Shown: positions 52,670 through 61,387 of the stretch, one piece after another
How positions within the stretch are numbered: position 1 is the stretch's first letter
Layout of the letters: each line of letters opens with the position of its first letter
Assembly (NCBI GenBank): GCA_051656905.1
Contig: JBOFJQ010000018.1
Coordinates: 1 to 64,000, forward strand
Reading direction: 5' to 3'
From: JAGNZR01 sp051656905
GTDB taxonomy: Bacteria; Fusobacteriota; Fusobacteriia; Fusobacteriales; Fusobacteriaceae
DNA: 64,000 bases
Translations under genes and position numbers: made by a program
Notes under the pieces: generated by a model
Databases searched by the model: none
The model's input: only the letters and a program-made list of their open reading frames with translations
What the model was told of the DNA's origin: nothing

Positions 52670-54364
52670 TTAGCTTTCTTTATTAAATAAGCTAAAATCA
52701 ATAATTTTAATTGAAGGATTCTCCCTATCAAAACTCAGATTCGAAAAGTCTAAGTCTTTATTAGATAGACTAAAAGCAATTTTAAAAGATTCAATAGCTT
52801 TTTTGAATCTAATATCTTCTAAAATGGAGCTATCTATTAAGAATGGAGCATTAATTGAAATTTTTTCACAACTTCTAAGATTTAATAGAATTTTTTTTAT
52901 ATCCAATCTTAGCTCTCTATATGTTGTAATAGTATCTTTTTTAAAAGTTTTGATACTACTCTCACAATTACTAATTTTTTTATCCATATTAGATAAAACT
53001 TCTAGAATGTCTCTTTGAAAAGGAGTTGTATATATTTTTTTTAGCTCACTAAAGCTTTTTAAATCAACCATTCTAATTTCATTTTTATTATTAATAGGCT
53101 CACAATACTCTCTAATGATTGTATTGTTACAATCCTTTTTAATAGGAACTACATATTTCTTTTTTTGAGGACTCAAGTTACTATACTCTAGGAAAAGTTT
53201 TTCACTATTTCTGACAGCATAACAATTTAAAGGATAGCAATAGATATTGTCTAGATTATCAGAATATTTAACCATTAAGTAATCTCTATCAATCCAAGCT
53301 CTTTTTATTGGTTCATTTCTAAGAAATGGCTTAATTATTTCCAAAATTATTCTTTTGTTAGAACTGGTAGAGATAAAATTGTAATCTTTATTATTTTTTA
53401 AAGAATCTAACCAAAGGGCTAAAGATTCCATAAAATAAAACTCATCCTTAGTATAATCTTCATTTGGGAACAATAATTTTATGAAACCATATATAAGCTT
53501 AGTAACGTTACCTAATCTTCTCCCACAAAGTTTTTCGCTTGTTACATATTTCAAATCAATTTCTTTCTCTCTTTGAGTCTTCATGTAGTTACAGAAATCA
53601 CCCACGACATATCCTACTACATTTTCATCTTCTACAAAGACATCTTGTGTTTGTAAAAACCATGAAGGAATAGCTCCTGAAATTCTATCTAAGAAAGCTT
53701 TTTCAGAAAAAGCTTTATCTATATTTTTGTAGATATTTAAACTTTCTAAGTTAGTATAGTCACTTTCTAAAGCAGCTAAATCTCCTTCTAAGTTAAATGT
53801 TAAAACAAAAGAAGTTTCTATATGTCTAGAAGTTTGTTCATGTGTTCTCGATATTTTTCCAGTATTAAAAATTTCTCTAAAAAGACCGAACATCGGTTGC
53901 TTAACACCAATTAAAGTTGTCAATTCCTCTATGCAAGCAGAATCAAGCTCTTGACCCAACAATCCATAATCATCTTTTTTGTTTGCATTTCCACACAAGT
54001 TAGCTTCTGTAATACTAGAAGTTATTAATAGTGACTTATCTGATATACGTGAATGAAAAAAAGATTTTCCACTTCCAGAAGTTCCAATATCATATAAAAC
54101 TAGACTTGGCTCAACTAATGGAAGTAGTCTACATATTAAAGTCAATTGACTTGTTACATCTAATTTTCTGCTATCATATCCTATAGTAGATAAAATTATA
54201 TTTATTTTTTCACCTAAAGAAAGTTTGGATAAATCTTTTTTTATCTCTTCAAAAGACTCCTCTTTTGTTAAGCTTGTAGGCTCTAACTCGAAGTATGTAA
54301 GTGAGCTACTTCTTCTTAGTTTTTTAAGTGTTTCTAGTTTCCCTGTTTTAATTATTGATTCCAT
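52670..54364 (-). CDS. BrxL-like AAA+ ATPase lacking a Lon protease domain
   Basis: This 564-residue protein has a central AAA+ module similar to BrxL of BREX systems. LLPLVEPSLVLYDIGTSGSG leads into Walker A (94-101, GKS). ITSSITEANLCGNANKK corresponds to the BrxL stretch LISGGKATVARMFVNN, SACIEELTTL (142-151) holds the Walker B acidic residues, TFNLEGDL has sensor Asn191, and EKAFLDRISGAIPSW has Arg227. The usual N-terminal part is short and the C-terminal Lon-type (S16) domain is absent; instead there are about 300 residues with a coiled coil near 450-490. It is the third gene in an operon with two zinc-ribbon proteins. Role: defence or element maintenance, unproven. Confidence 0.65.
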   Translation of the reverse strand: MESIIKTGKLETLKKLRRSSSLTYFELEPTSLTKEESFEEIKKDLSKLSLGEKINIILSTIGYDSRKLDVTSQLTLICRLLPLVEPSLVLYDIGTSGSGKSFFHSRISDKSLLITSSITEANLCGNANKKDDYGLLGQELDSACIEELTTLIGVKQPMFGLFREIFNTGKISRTHEQTSRHIETSFVLTFNLEGDLAALESDYTNLESLNIYKNIDKAFSEKAFLDRISGAIPSWFLQTQDVFVEDENVVGYVVGDFCNYMKTQREKEIDLKYVTSEKLCGRRLGNVTKLIYGFIKLLFPNEDYTKDEFYFMESLALWLDSLKNNKDYNFISTSSNKRIILEIIKPFLRNEPIKRAWIDRDYLMVKYSDNLDNIYCYPLNCYAVRNSEKLFLEYSNLSPQKKKYVVPIKKDCNNTIIREYCEPINNKNEIRMVDLKSFSELKKIYTTPFQRDILEVLSNMDKKISNCESSIKTFKKDTITTYRELRLDIKKILLNLRSCEKISINAPFLIDSSILEDIRFKKAIESFKIAFSLSNKDLDFSNLSFDRENPSIKIIDFSLFNKES

Positions 54365-54396
54365 TTTTTTCCTCCGTTTTATTTTATATAATTATA

Positions 54397-55011
54397 TTAT
54401 TTATGCTCGGCTAAGCAATCTTGGCAGACATTCCAATGATTGTGATGAATAAAGTATTCTAAACTAGGGGTAATAATTCCCCCACAATAACTACAGGTTT
54501 CATATTTGTTTTCTTCAGGATCACAATTACATATTTTTCTAGGCTTTAATTTTTTTAGTCTATTTATTTTAAACAGTACCTTACCTTCTTTATCTAAAAA
54601 GAAATCATCAATATTCACACTACTAATATCAAAGTAAGTATTAAGTTTGAAAATAATTTCTTGAAAATCAAAATATAAAGTATCGGTAGTTACAATCCTT
54701 TCGAAATCAAGAAGCTCTTTTCTATTATTAAAAGTAGCTAATAGTGAAGCTGTCTTTTCATAAGGATACAAATAAGAAGATTCAAATAATCGGGTTATAT
54801 TCCCATAAGACTTTATAAAACTATTAATAATCTTAAAATCATCTTCTCCTTTAAATACGTAGTAGATAATATTTGCTTCATCACAAACATATTTGATAAC
54901 TCCATCTTCTAGATGAGCCTTCATATTTTTTAAATTGATACAATGGTTCATAGCTAGGTTTTCTTCCTTAATAAAATTAATTATAGATGTTTCAACAGTT
55001 AATTTTTTCAT
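54397..55011 (-). CDS. Zinc-binding protein, unknown family
   Basis: The protein has 204 residues. The last 50 hold a dense metal motif: CNCD, CSYCGG and HHNHWNVCQDC, enough for one or two zinc ions. The first 150 residues are mixed helix and strand without a motif I know. Its start overlaps the stop of the upstream gene by four bases (ATGA), and the BrxL-like gene follows after 32 bases. A partner role with that ATPase is likely from the arrangement. Confidence 0.6.
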   Translation of the reverse strand: MKKLTVETSIINFIKEENLAMNHCINLKNMKAHLEDGVIKYVCDEANIIYYVFKGEDDFKIINSFIKSYGNITRLFESSYLYPYEKTASLLATFNNRKELLDFERIVTTDTLYFDFQEIIFKLNTYFDISSVNIDDFFLDKEGKVLFKINRLKKLKPRKICNCDPEENKYETCSYCGGIITPSLEYFIHHNHWNVCQDCLAEHK

Positions 55012-55502
55012 AGATATGCCTCCTTTAAAATTTCTTCTTCAAAGTATGAGTCAGGAACTTCCTCATTACAATTACTACAAGTGTAAAAAAAGTTCTTATC
55101 CTTTTCATAAGGAGATAAATATTTTTCAATATCTATACAAATTTTAGAGTTGGAACATTTCGGACACTTATAAGGGGTGACCTCAACATGAGTATTCCTT
55201 ACTAGCAGAAGATCTAGATTAACTAAAAATACAGTTCCGTTCGTATTCATAATGAAACTTCCATCCTCCCATTTTTTTAAAAGATAATAAGATGAGAAAG
55301 AGTTCGCAATTTCTACAAAGCTATCATAGAATCTCATATAAGAGTAAACTTCCTCTTTTATTAAAAAATAAGATTCTTCATTTACTATTGGATTTAATAG
55401 CTTTATCTTCTCAAGTGTAGGTCCTCCTTTTTTAGCTACAGGATCTACAAAAACTCCAGTTTTTTTTACCTTTACTTCTTCAGCACTTAATCTCATTACC
55501 AT
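55008..55502 (-). CDS. Zinc-ribbon protein, unknown family
   Basis: The protein has 164 residues from the ATG at 55502, nine bases after AAGGAG; an upstream TTG is too near that site. A zinc ribbon is formed by CPKCSNSKIC and YTCSNCNEEV (about 115-150). The N-terminal half (VKVKKTGVFVDPVAKKGGPT, YSYMRFYDSFVEIAN) has no recognised domain. It is the first gene of a leftward operon: this gene, a second zinc protein, the BrxL-like ATPase, the serine recombinase. The intergenic region to 55690 is a divergent promoter. Confidence 0.6.
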   Translation of the reverse strand: MVMRLSAEEVKVKKTGVFVDPVAKKGGPTLEKIKLLNPIVNEESYFLIKEEVYSYMRFYDSFVEIANSFSSYYLLKKWEDGSFIMNTNGTVFLVNLDLLLVRNTHVEVTPYKCPKCSNSKICIDIEKYLSPYEKDKNFFYTCSNCNEEVPDSYFEEEILKEAYL

Positions 55503-55627
55503 AAAAATCAACTCCTTATAATTTAATAGCTAACCAAGTTAGATTACCCCCTAAATATAACACTTTATAATAATCTGGTCATTAAGTCATGGGAAGATTG
55601 ATAGTAGTAATTTTTACGAGGCCCCTA

Positions 55628-55655
55628 TTGACAAGTGTTTTAAAAGGTATAAAAT
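55628..55655 (+). promoter_or_regulatory. Rightward promoter before the 506-residue gene
   Basis: TTGACA (55628-55633) and TAAAAT (55650-55655) are 16 bases apart and lie 35 bases before the start at 55690. This region also has to drive the divergent zinc-ribbon operon. Confidence 0.6.
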
Positions 55656-55689
55656 ATAAAGTAAATATTTTGACTTTATTAGGGGGAAT

Positions 55690-57210
55690 ATGAAATTTGA
55701 TAAATATTATCGTCTTCAAAGAATAAAAGAAAGAAAGAAAAGTATGGATGAATTGTTAGAAATTATAAAATTTCCTAAAGAGCTTATAACCGTTCAAATT
55801 TATTATTATTTAGAAAAAATTATGTTTGAGAGTAAAGTTAAATATTTTTCAGGATTTAGTTACAGAAATGAATATAACGGGAAAATGAAATACCACTTAG
55901 CAAAAATGGATAAGAATTTTTCCATGGCTCCTTTATTTACAGAAGTACATTTAGAAAGAAAGGGAAAAAAAGCACATGAATATGCAAGTTTAATTGAAAT
56001 TGGTGAAATAGGAAATCTATTATTCTGTGAGCTTCAATTAAAAAATCAGATAGAAAAGAATATTTGGTTAGAAAAAAATTATAAAAAAAATTTTGTTAAT
56101 GAAGTTATAAGAATATTTTACGGCGGTTGCATAAAGGGGGATTCTCCATTAAGATTTGATGTATTTTTTCATCTTCCATCTCTAGTCGACAAAATCGGAA
56201 ATGTTACGGATAAAACAGTTTCATATGAGAGTTATATAGAAAGATTAGAGCATTCTTTGGAAGAATATACTTCCCTTTATAATAGCATTTTAAATTTTGA
56301 TATTTTTTCCTATAGTTTCGATGATAGTTACGATAGTATAATTAGACTTTTTAAAATTTTATCAAATGGTATATATAATTTAATTCTTTCTATTGATAAA
56401 GAAAAACTTAAAAATTTAGATATAGTTTTAGATAAAATAATATCTTCAGAAAGTATAGTTAAAGATATGGCTTGTAAGAATTCGGAAGATAATTTATATA
56501 TGTATTTATATATGTATGAAAAGGAAGTTAAAAATAAAAATGATATAGAACTTTACGATAATTTAATCAAAGATGATACTTTATGTAATTATCTAAAAAA
56601 AATAAATGAGATTCCTTCAACTGTATTTAGAACAAATTTTAATATTGAAACAGAATTTAAAATAGAAAAACTAAATAAATTAGAATTGTATAATTGGCTT
56701 ATACCTGATAAAACAGCCAGTAAGTACTCTAATTTTTGTAGAAGTATTAAAAATTTAGAGGATTTTTTGATTTTTTTAAATAAAATTGGAATATTGCATA
56801 CTAGCAGAATAAGCTTAAAACATTATGCTTTGTTATTTAATGAATTTATTATGACTGATAAAAAAATGGGAGAAAAAAGTACGAATAAAGTGGTTAAAGA
56901 TATCGGAAGATGGAAGAAAATATCTCAAGAAGAAGGGGTTTATCTCTATGCAAAATTAGAAAAAGTTAACTACATATATAGACACGGATATGAGGATTAC
57001 GAACATTATGCAGAATTTAATAAAAAATTATTAAAAATATTAGAAAAAGAAGCTTATAATCGTCACGCAAATACCTTAATTTTAGCAATGAAAGAAATGA
57101 TACAAATTGCTAAAGACGCACTAAAAAATAGAGATTGTAAGCTAATATTTATGGATTTTAGTGATGAAGAAGTTAAGATAAATTTAGAAAATCCATATAC
57201 GAATAAATAA
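55690..57210 (+). CDS. Large protein of unknown function, divergent from the zinc-ribbon/BrxL-like operon
   Basis: This is a soluble, highly charged protein of 506 residues. It contains no membrane segment and no P-loop. An early segment (HEYASLIEIGEIGNLLFCELQLKNQ, about 96-120) alternates acids and hydrophobic strands ending in E-L-Q-L-K, faintly like a PD-(D/E)XK core, but I would not claim it. The rest is helical. Start: AGGGGG, then ATG. A strong terminator follows (57251-57281). Its divergent promoter with the BrxL-like operon suggests shared control. No homologous family is recognised. Confidence 0.6.
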   Translation: MKFDKYYRLQRIKERKKSMDELLEIIKFPKELITVQIYYYLEKIMFESKVKYFSGFSYRNEYNGKMKYHLAKMDKNFSMAPLFTEVHLERKGKKAHEYASLIEIGEIGNLLFCELQLKNQIEKNIWLEKNYKKNFVNEVIRIFYGGCIKGDSPLRFDVFFHLPSLVDKIGNVTDKTVSYESYIERLEHSLEEYTSLYNSILNFDIFSYSFDDSYDSIIRLFKILSNGIYNLILSIDKEKLKNLDIVLDKIISSESIVKDMACKNSEDNLYMYLYMYEKEVKNKNDIELYDNLIKDDTLCNYLKKINEIPSTVFRTNFNIETEFKIEKLNKLELYNWLIPDKTASKYSNFCRSIKNLEDFLIFLNKIGILHTSRISLKHYALLFNEFIMTDKKMGEKSTNKVVKDIGRWKKISQEEGVYLYAKLEKVNYIYRHGYEDYEHYAEFNKKLLKILEKEAYNRHANTLILAMKEMIQIAKDALKNRDCKLIFMDFSDEEVKINLENPYTNK

Positions 57211-57250
57211 ATTTAATTATATATTATAAAATATAGAACTAATAATTAAT

Positions 57251-57281
57251 AAAAAACTCTAGTAAAAAACTAGAGTTTTTT
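57251..57281 (+). terminator. Terminator after the 506-residue gene
   Basis: AAAAAACTCTAG (57251-57262) and CTAGAGTTTTTT (57270-57281) with an A-rich loop. Confidence 0.9.
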
Positions 57282-57312
57282 TATATTTTACAATATAAAA
57301 GGAGTGATTAAA

Positions 57313-57807
57313 ATGAAGCTATATGAACTTAAAAATGCAATGCTTGATACTCTAGATATCTTTCTAGAGTCGGAACAAAAGGAGATTGATAAGGAGAACT
57401 ATGAGCTTGTAATGGAGTATCTAAAGGGGGAATTAGAAGGTAAAGGCAGCAATACAATGAAGTATATAAGAAACCTTATGTCAGAAGTAAATACAGTTAA
57501 AGAGGAGGTTGAAAGATTAGATAAACTAAGAAAGCAAAAGGAAAATAAGGTTGAGGCTTTAAAAAATTATGTGAAAAATATACTGATATCTTTAGATACA
57601 GTTAAAGTAGAAACAGAATTAGGAGCATATTCTTTAAGAAAATCATCTAGTATAGAAATTCTTAATATAGAAGAAATTCCTAGAAAATTTGTTGAGATTA
57701 AGAAAACAAAGATTCCAGATAAAAGGGCTATAGCAGAGTATTTTAAAAAAGGTAAAGAGATAAAAGGAGCAAGAGTATTAGAAGGATACAGCTTACAAAT
57801 AAGATAA
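57313..57807 (+). CDS. Phage Gp157-family protein
   Basis: The protein has 164 residues from the ATG at 57313, eight bases after AAGGAG; a GTG at 57304 lies in that site. It is of the siphovirus Gp157 family: an N-terminal helix (LYELKNAMLDTLDIF), a long charged coiled coil (about 55-100, VKEEVERLDKLRKQKENKVE) and the conserved end ALKNYVKNIL...KIPDKRAIAEYFKKGKEIKGA. In phages these genes sit beside single-strand annealing proteins, as here (58505). It may help recombination. Confidence 0.83.
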   Translation: MKLYELKNAMLDTLDIFLESEQKEIDKENYELVMEYLKGELEGKGSNTMKYIRNLMSEVNTVKEEVERLDKLRKQKENKVEALKNYVKNILISLDTVKVETELGAYSLRKSSSIEILNIEEIPRKFVEIKKTKIPDKRAIAEYFKKGKEIKGARVLEGYSLQIR

Positions 57808-57826
57808 CATAGGAGGATAGAGCGAG

Positions 57827-58069
57827 GTGAATGTATATTTAATAAGACCAGATCAAATGGAAAAGTATGGAATACCTAAAGATAAGCTAGATAAAGTTTT
57901 TGACTACTTAGGATACGAAGAGATAGCTACTACATTAGAAGAACAAGGAATAACAAATATAAGCGAAGAGCGATTAGATAGACTAAGCGATATAGTAATG
58001 ACTAAATATGACTGTAGTCATTTGGAGGACATTGTAGAATTTTTAAAATATAAAGGATGCTTAAAATAA
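57827..58069 (+). CDS. Small phage-type protein, unknown
   Basis: This 80-residue protein starts at GTG with AGGAGG ten bases upstream. It is acidic, with two Cys and no known domain (MEKYGIPKDKLDKVFDYLGY; EERLDRLSDIVMTKYD). It lies 19 bases after the Gp157 gene in the same operon. Its function is not evident. Confidence 0.6.
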   Translation: MNVYLIRPDQMEKYGIPKDKLDKVFDYLGYEEIATTLEEQGITNISEERLDRLSDIVMTKYDCSHLEDIVEFLKYKGCLK

Positions 58070-58095
58070 AAATAAAGAAAAATTAGGAGGGAAAA

Positions 58096-58446
58096 ATGGG
58101 ATTAGATATGTTTCTATTTGGAAAAAAGGATATAAAAAATAAAGAGGAAGAAAAGATTGAATTAGGTTACTGGAGAAAGCACCCTAACCTACATAGACAT
58201 ATTGAGAATCTATATATAGCAAAAGGTGGAAAAGAAGAATTTAATTGTATAGACTATCTCTTATCCAATGATGAAATAGAGGATATTATAAAAAAATCAC
58301 AAGATAGAACCTTAGATAAGTCAGAGGGTGGATTCTTCTTTGGCGAAAGTGCTGATGAAGATAATGAAAGTACAATTAAGATAATGACAAAAGCTCTAAA
58401 ATATATGAAAAAAGGGTATAAAATTTATTATACAAGTTGGTGGTAG
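58096..58446 (+). CDS. Phage/element protein of the MGLDM family
   Basis: The protein has 116 residues. It begins MGLDMFLFGKKD and has IELGYWRKHPNLHRHIENLY, a family common in phages and plasmids of many hosts, where the N-terminal MGLDMYL and YWRK motifs recur; database labels such as phosphoglycerate kinase for this family are not supported by the sequence. Its function is unknown. AGGAGGG precedes the ATG. A terminator follows directly. Confidence 0.65.
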   Translation: MGLDMFLFGKKDIKNKEEEKIELGYWRKHPNLHRHIENLYIAKGGKEEFNCIDYLLSNDEIEDIIKKSQDRTLDKSEGGFFFGESADEDNESTIKIMTKALKYMKKGYKIYYTSWW

Positions 58447-58474
58447 GCTCTAGCTGTTTAGCTGGAGCCTTTTT
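58446..58474 (+). terminator. Terminator
   Basis: GGCTCTAGCT and AGCTGGAGCC with a four-base loop and a T run, right after the stop of the MGLDM gene. Confidence 0.85.
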
Positions 58475-58504
58475 ATGTATTAAGTTATTGAGGAGAGTGA
58501 AATT

Positions 58505-59167
58505 ATGAGTATACAAGAGATAATGAAAGAACTATCAAAACCATTTGAAGAGGATGAATTAGAGTTTAAAGTAATGGCAACTAATTCAGATAAAACACAA
58601 GGACTAGCAGCAGTCTATGTACAAGCTAGAGCTATTCAGACAAGGTTAGACAGTGTATTAGGATTGGATAAATGGAAGGTTGAATATAAAGAGATTACAG
58701 GAGGTTTCTTGTGTAGATTATCTATTAAGGTAGGGGATGAATGGATTTCAAAAGAGGACGGAGCAAGTGTAACAGACTTTGAATCAGTAAAAGGAGGTAT
58801 AAGCTCAGCATTTAAAAGAGTAGCATCAAGTGGTTTTGGAATAGGGAGATATCTATATTCAATCAGAAGCTTATGGTTTCCAATAAAATCAAAAGGAACA
58901 AAAGGATATGAGTTTATATCAGCACCAAGGATAGATGTGCAATTAAAGACAAATGATGAAGTACTGGCGATACCTCAAAAGACGACTATAGAAACTATTA
59001 CAATAAAAAGCGATACAGACAAAGTTTTAGACTTTGGTAAATATAAAGGTAAAACATTAAGAGAAATATATGTAAGTGATAGAGGATACTTTAATTACAT
59101 CAAAAAGAGTGCAAAGGATAAAGAGATAATAGAACTGTGTGATGCAATAGAAAAAGCAGCTAGTTAG
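58505..59167 (+). CDS. Rad52/Rad22-like single-strand annealing protein with ExoX-C-like tail
   Basis: This 220-residue protein has a Rad52/22 (DdrA-type) domain at about 1-150: YVQARAIQTRLDSVLGLDKWKVEY, EDGASVTDFESVKGGISSAFKRVASSGFGIGRYLY. Residues 170-215 (LDFGKYKGKTLREIY...YFNYI) match the small C-terminal domain found in exonuclease X and related proteins. It anneals complementary strands in phage-type recombination and works near the Gp157 protein. GAGGAG precedes the ATG. Confidence 0.85.
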   Translation: MSIQEIMKELSKPFEEDELEFKVMATNSDKTQGLAAVYVQARAIQTRLDSVLGLDKWKVEYKEITGGFLCRLSIKVGDEWISKEDGASVTDFESVKGGISSAFKRVASSGFGIGRYLYSIRSLWFPIKSKGTKGYEFISAPRIDVQLKTNDEVLAIPQKTTIETITIKSDTDKVLDFGKYKGKTLREIYVSDRGYFNYIKKSAKDKEIIELCDAIEKAAS

Positions 59168-59176
59168 GGAGGAATA

Positions 59177-59260
59177 ATGTTAGAAATTATAGGAAGTACA
59201 TTAATTGTAATAGGAACTATACTAGCTACTGTAGATGAAATAAGAAAAAGTAAGAAGTGA
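59177..59260 (+). CDS. 27-residue hydrophobic peptide
   Basis: ATG at 59177 follows GGGAGGAA; 28 codons end at TGA 59258-59260. The peptide is one membrane helix (LEIIGSTLIVIGTILATV) with a basic tail (DEIRKSKK). It starts nine bases after the annealing gene's stop. Such single-helix peptides can be small membrane regulators or type I toxins; no antisense RNA was identified. Confidence 0.5.
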   Translation: MLEIIGSTLIVIGTILATVDEIRKSKK

Positions 59261-59293
59261 AGAAGTTCATTATAGAAATAAATATAGAAAATA

Positions 59294-59335
59294 AAAGCTT
59301 GAACCTCTAATTAAAACAAGAGATATTCAAGCTTT
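59294..59335 (+). terminator. Terminator after the annealing operon
   Basis: AAAGCTTGAA (59294-59303) and TTCAAGCTTT (59326-59335), followed by ATTTTTATT. Confidence 0.72.
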
Positions 59336-59471
59336 ATTTTTATTAAAGTAGAAATAAAAATATATAAATAAATTCTACTTATACACCTTAATAAAATAAT
59401 ATTATATGTATTTAAAAAGAGTGTTAAGTCCTGTAAAATATAAGGTATCGAGTTAAATTTGGAGGTTTGAA

Positions 59472-59975
59472 ATGAAAAAAAAGATAAGAGTACAAATTCC
59501 AAGTTTAATAATGGAAACCTTGGAGACAGACAGTACTTTTTTTAAGATAGCAAAGGAAAGGCTCTGTAATGAAATACTATATAAATTCTCATTAAGATTT
59601 AGATCAAACTATCAAAGTGATTTATCTTTTGAAGATAAAGTATATTTGCAGTTTACTTTAAATAAAGAGAATCAAAGATATTATGAAGAGTTAGTAAAAC
59701 AAAGTGTAGAGCTATCAGAATCAGAGATAGTGAGGGAAATCTTTAGTGCTTATGCTATTTTTCATCCATCACTAAGAGAATTAAATCTATATAGAGAAAA
59801 GATAGCATTTATAAGTAGTTCAATAAAAGAGTATAGATACTTGAAGATAGATACACCAGAAGGTGTAATAGAGGGAAAAATTGATAGAATCTTTAGATGT
59901 AAAGAAATAGGATACTTAAAAATAGAAGTAAATGAAAAAAGTTACTATTTAAGCCAGTCTAGAATTATATCGTAA
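59472..59975 (+). CDS. Unknown protein, possible DNA-binding N terminus
   Basis: The protein has 167 residues, with GGAGGT before the ATG. The basic N terminus (MKKKIRVQIPSLIMETLETD) followed by two helices is compatible with a ribbon-helix-helix-like fold. The C-terminal part (IDTPEGVIEGKIDRIFRCKE) is rich in strands, like small beta-barrel domains. It is a monocistronic gene. I do not recognise a family. Confidence 0.55.
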   Translation: MKKKIRVQIPSLIMETLETDSTFFKIAKERLCNEILYKFSLRFRSNYQSDLSFEDKVYLQFTLNKENQRYYEELVKQSVELSESEIVREIFSAYAIFHPSLRELNLYREKIAFISSSIKEYRYLKIDTPEGVIEGKIDRIFRCKEIGYLKIEVNEKSYYLSQSRIIS

Positions 59976-60051
59976 AAAACAACTATGTATATTAGCTATA
60001 TAGTCACTTAAAACATATTTAATTAAATAAAAATAAAATGGGGGGATTCAA

Positions 60052-60381
60052 ATGTGGTTAGTCAGTGCAGTATTTTTTACATTTATAGCAATTTTTGTAG
60101 GGATATTTATGTATGGGATATTAAAAAGTTCTACAAAAAAGAAAGAAGAACAAATAAAAGAAAACAGGGTTATGCAAAGGAATAAAGAAAAAGCATTTAA
60201 AGAAAAAGTTCAACTTTTTTGCAGAGAATATGAAACATTATTAATTAGAATACAAGAGTTAAAAGATAAAGGCTTTGATACAAGTAAGATTGAAAAAGAC
60301 TTAGAAAACGAAGACTTTAATATATCTATACTAGAAAGAGAATATGATAATCTAATTAGCGAACAGTCAGAGAGTATCTAA
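60052..60381 (+). CDS. Single-pass membrane protein with coiled coil (paralog 1)
   Basis: The protein has 109 residues: one N-terminal membrane helix (MWLVSAVFFTFIAIFVGIFM) and a charged helical tail. The first 35 residues closely resemble those of the next gene (60402), so the two arose by duplication. AGGGGGG-type ribosome site (GGGGGGA). Its function is unknown. Confidence 0.6.
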   Translation: MWLVSAVFFTFIAIFVGIFMYGILKSSTKKKEEQIKENRVMQRNKEKAFKEKVQLFCREYETLLIRIQELKDKGFDTSKIEKDLENEDFNISILEREYDNLISEQSESI

Positions 60382-60401
60382 ATATAAGGGGGAGACTAAA
60401 A

Positions 60402-61196
60402 ATGTGGTTAATATGGGCAGTGGTATATATATTTATGGCAATTATAGTAGGAATATTTATGATAGCAATAATCAGAGCAATTTTTTCATCTAGTAAAGAG
60501 GAAAAAGAAGAGATTTTAAAAAGACAAGCAGAAGTAGAAGAGGGAATAAAAGAATTAGAACAAAGGCTAGATTTTGAAATACATAATGTAGCTATGAAAA
60601 TGAAAGAACTAGATAAGTTAGAAAAAGGAGATAGCTACGTAGATGTTGAGCAATTAGAAAATGAAAAAGCTGTTAGAAAAGCAGGTATAATTTCAATAGT
60701 AGTGTTAACTCTATTACTACTTTGTGGTGTAGCATATGGAGTCTTTAAATATAAGGAGAATGTAAATCAGAAGAAGTATCTTGAATTGAAAGCAATGGAG
60801 TTACAACAAATAGAAGAAGCAAAACAGAAGCAAATAGAGAATGACTACTATGAGCAAACTTTAAAGAGACTTCAAGAGGAGAAAAGACTTCAGGAAGAAG
60901 CTCTAAGATTAAAGCAAGAAGAATTAAGATTAAAAGAAGAAGCGTTAAAAGTAAAAGAACAAGAGATGAAGTTAAAAAATGAAGAAGAAGCTAAAGCAAT
61001 AGAGAATAAAGAAATATCTAAAAATACACAAAACTCTACAAAGACAAAAGTACAAAACACTGTAACTAAAGAGCCTAAAAGAATGACTAGAAGTGGAGCT
61101 TGTGTATATTGGCATCCAGGAGAAGAAAGAGAACAAATGGTTATGTATAAAGGAAAAAGTGTGTATGTAGATAAAAGAGGATGCATTATAAAATAA
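60402..61196 (+). CDS. Two-pass membrane protein with long coiled coil (paralog 2)
   Basis: The protein has 264 residues. The first helix (MWLIWAVVYIFMAIIVGIFM) is like that of the previous gene, and a second helix lies at about 91-110 (IISIVVLTLLLLCGVAYGVF). A long Glu/Lys/Gln coiled coil follows (about 120-200, heptads around LQEEKRLQEEALRLKQEELR), then a short conserved-looking end with CVYWHPGE and CIIK. The two form a two-gene unit with 20 bases between. It may be an envelope-anchored scaffold of the element. Confidence 0.6.
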   Translation: MWLIWAVVYIFMAIIVGIFMIAIIRAIFSSSKEEKEEILKRQAEVEEGIKELEQRLDFEIHNVAMKMKELDKLEKGDSYVDVEQLENEKAVRKAGIISIVVLTLLLLCGVAYGVFKYKENVNQKKYLELKAMELQQIEEAKQKQIENDYYEQTLKRLQEEKRLQEEALRLKQEELRLKEEALKVKEQEMKLKNEEEAKAIENKEISKNTQNSTKTKVQNTVTKEPKRMTRSGACVYWHPGEEREQMVMYKGKSVYVDKRGCIIK

Positions 61197-61251
61197 AGAA
61201 AGTTATAGAATATAACGAGTGTAATAATATTTAACATAATAAAATTCATAG

Positions 61252-61288
61252 AAAGAAGGTTACTTAATTGTAATCTTCTTTTTTTTTA
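61252..61288 (+). terminator. Terminator after the coiled-coil genes
   Basis: GAAGGTTAC and GTAATCTTC pair with one G-U and are followed by a run of T. Confidence 0.78.
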
Positions 61289-61308
61289 CATAAATAAAAT
61301 AATAGTTC

Positions 61309-61337
61309 AACAATCCCTTGAAGATGAAAGGGTTGTT
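61309..61337 (+). promoter_or_regulatory. Hairpin in the leader of the 343-residue gene
   Basis: AACAATCCCTT and AAGGGTTGTT form a stem with one bulge 50 bases before the start at 61388. Related CCCTT/AAGGG hairpins recur downstream of the gene (62446-62467, 62504-62525). Confidence 0.5.
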
Positions 61338-61387
61338 ATAAATACTATTCTTCATACTTCAAACTAAACTTATAGGAGGTATCTAGA

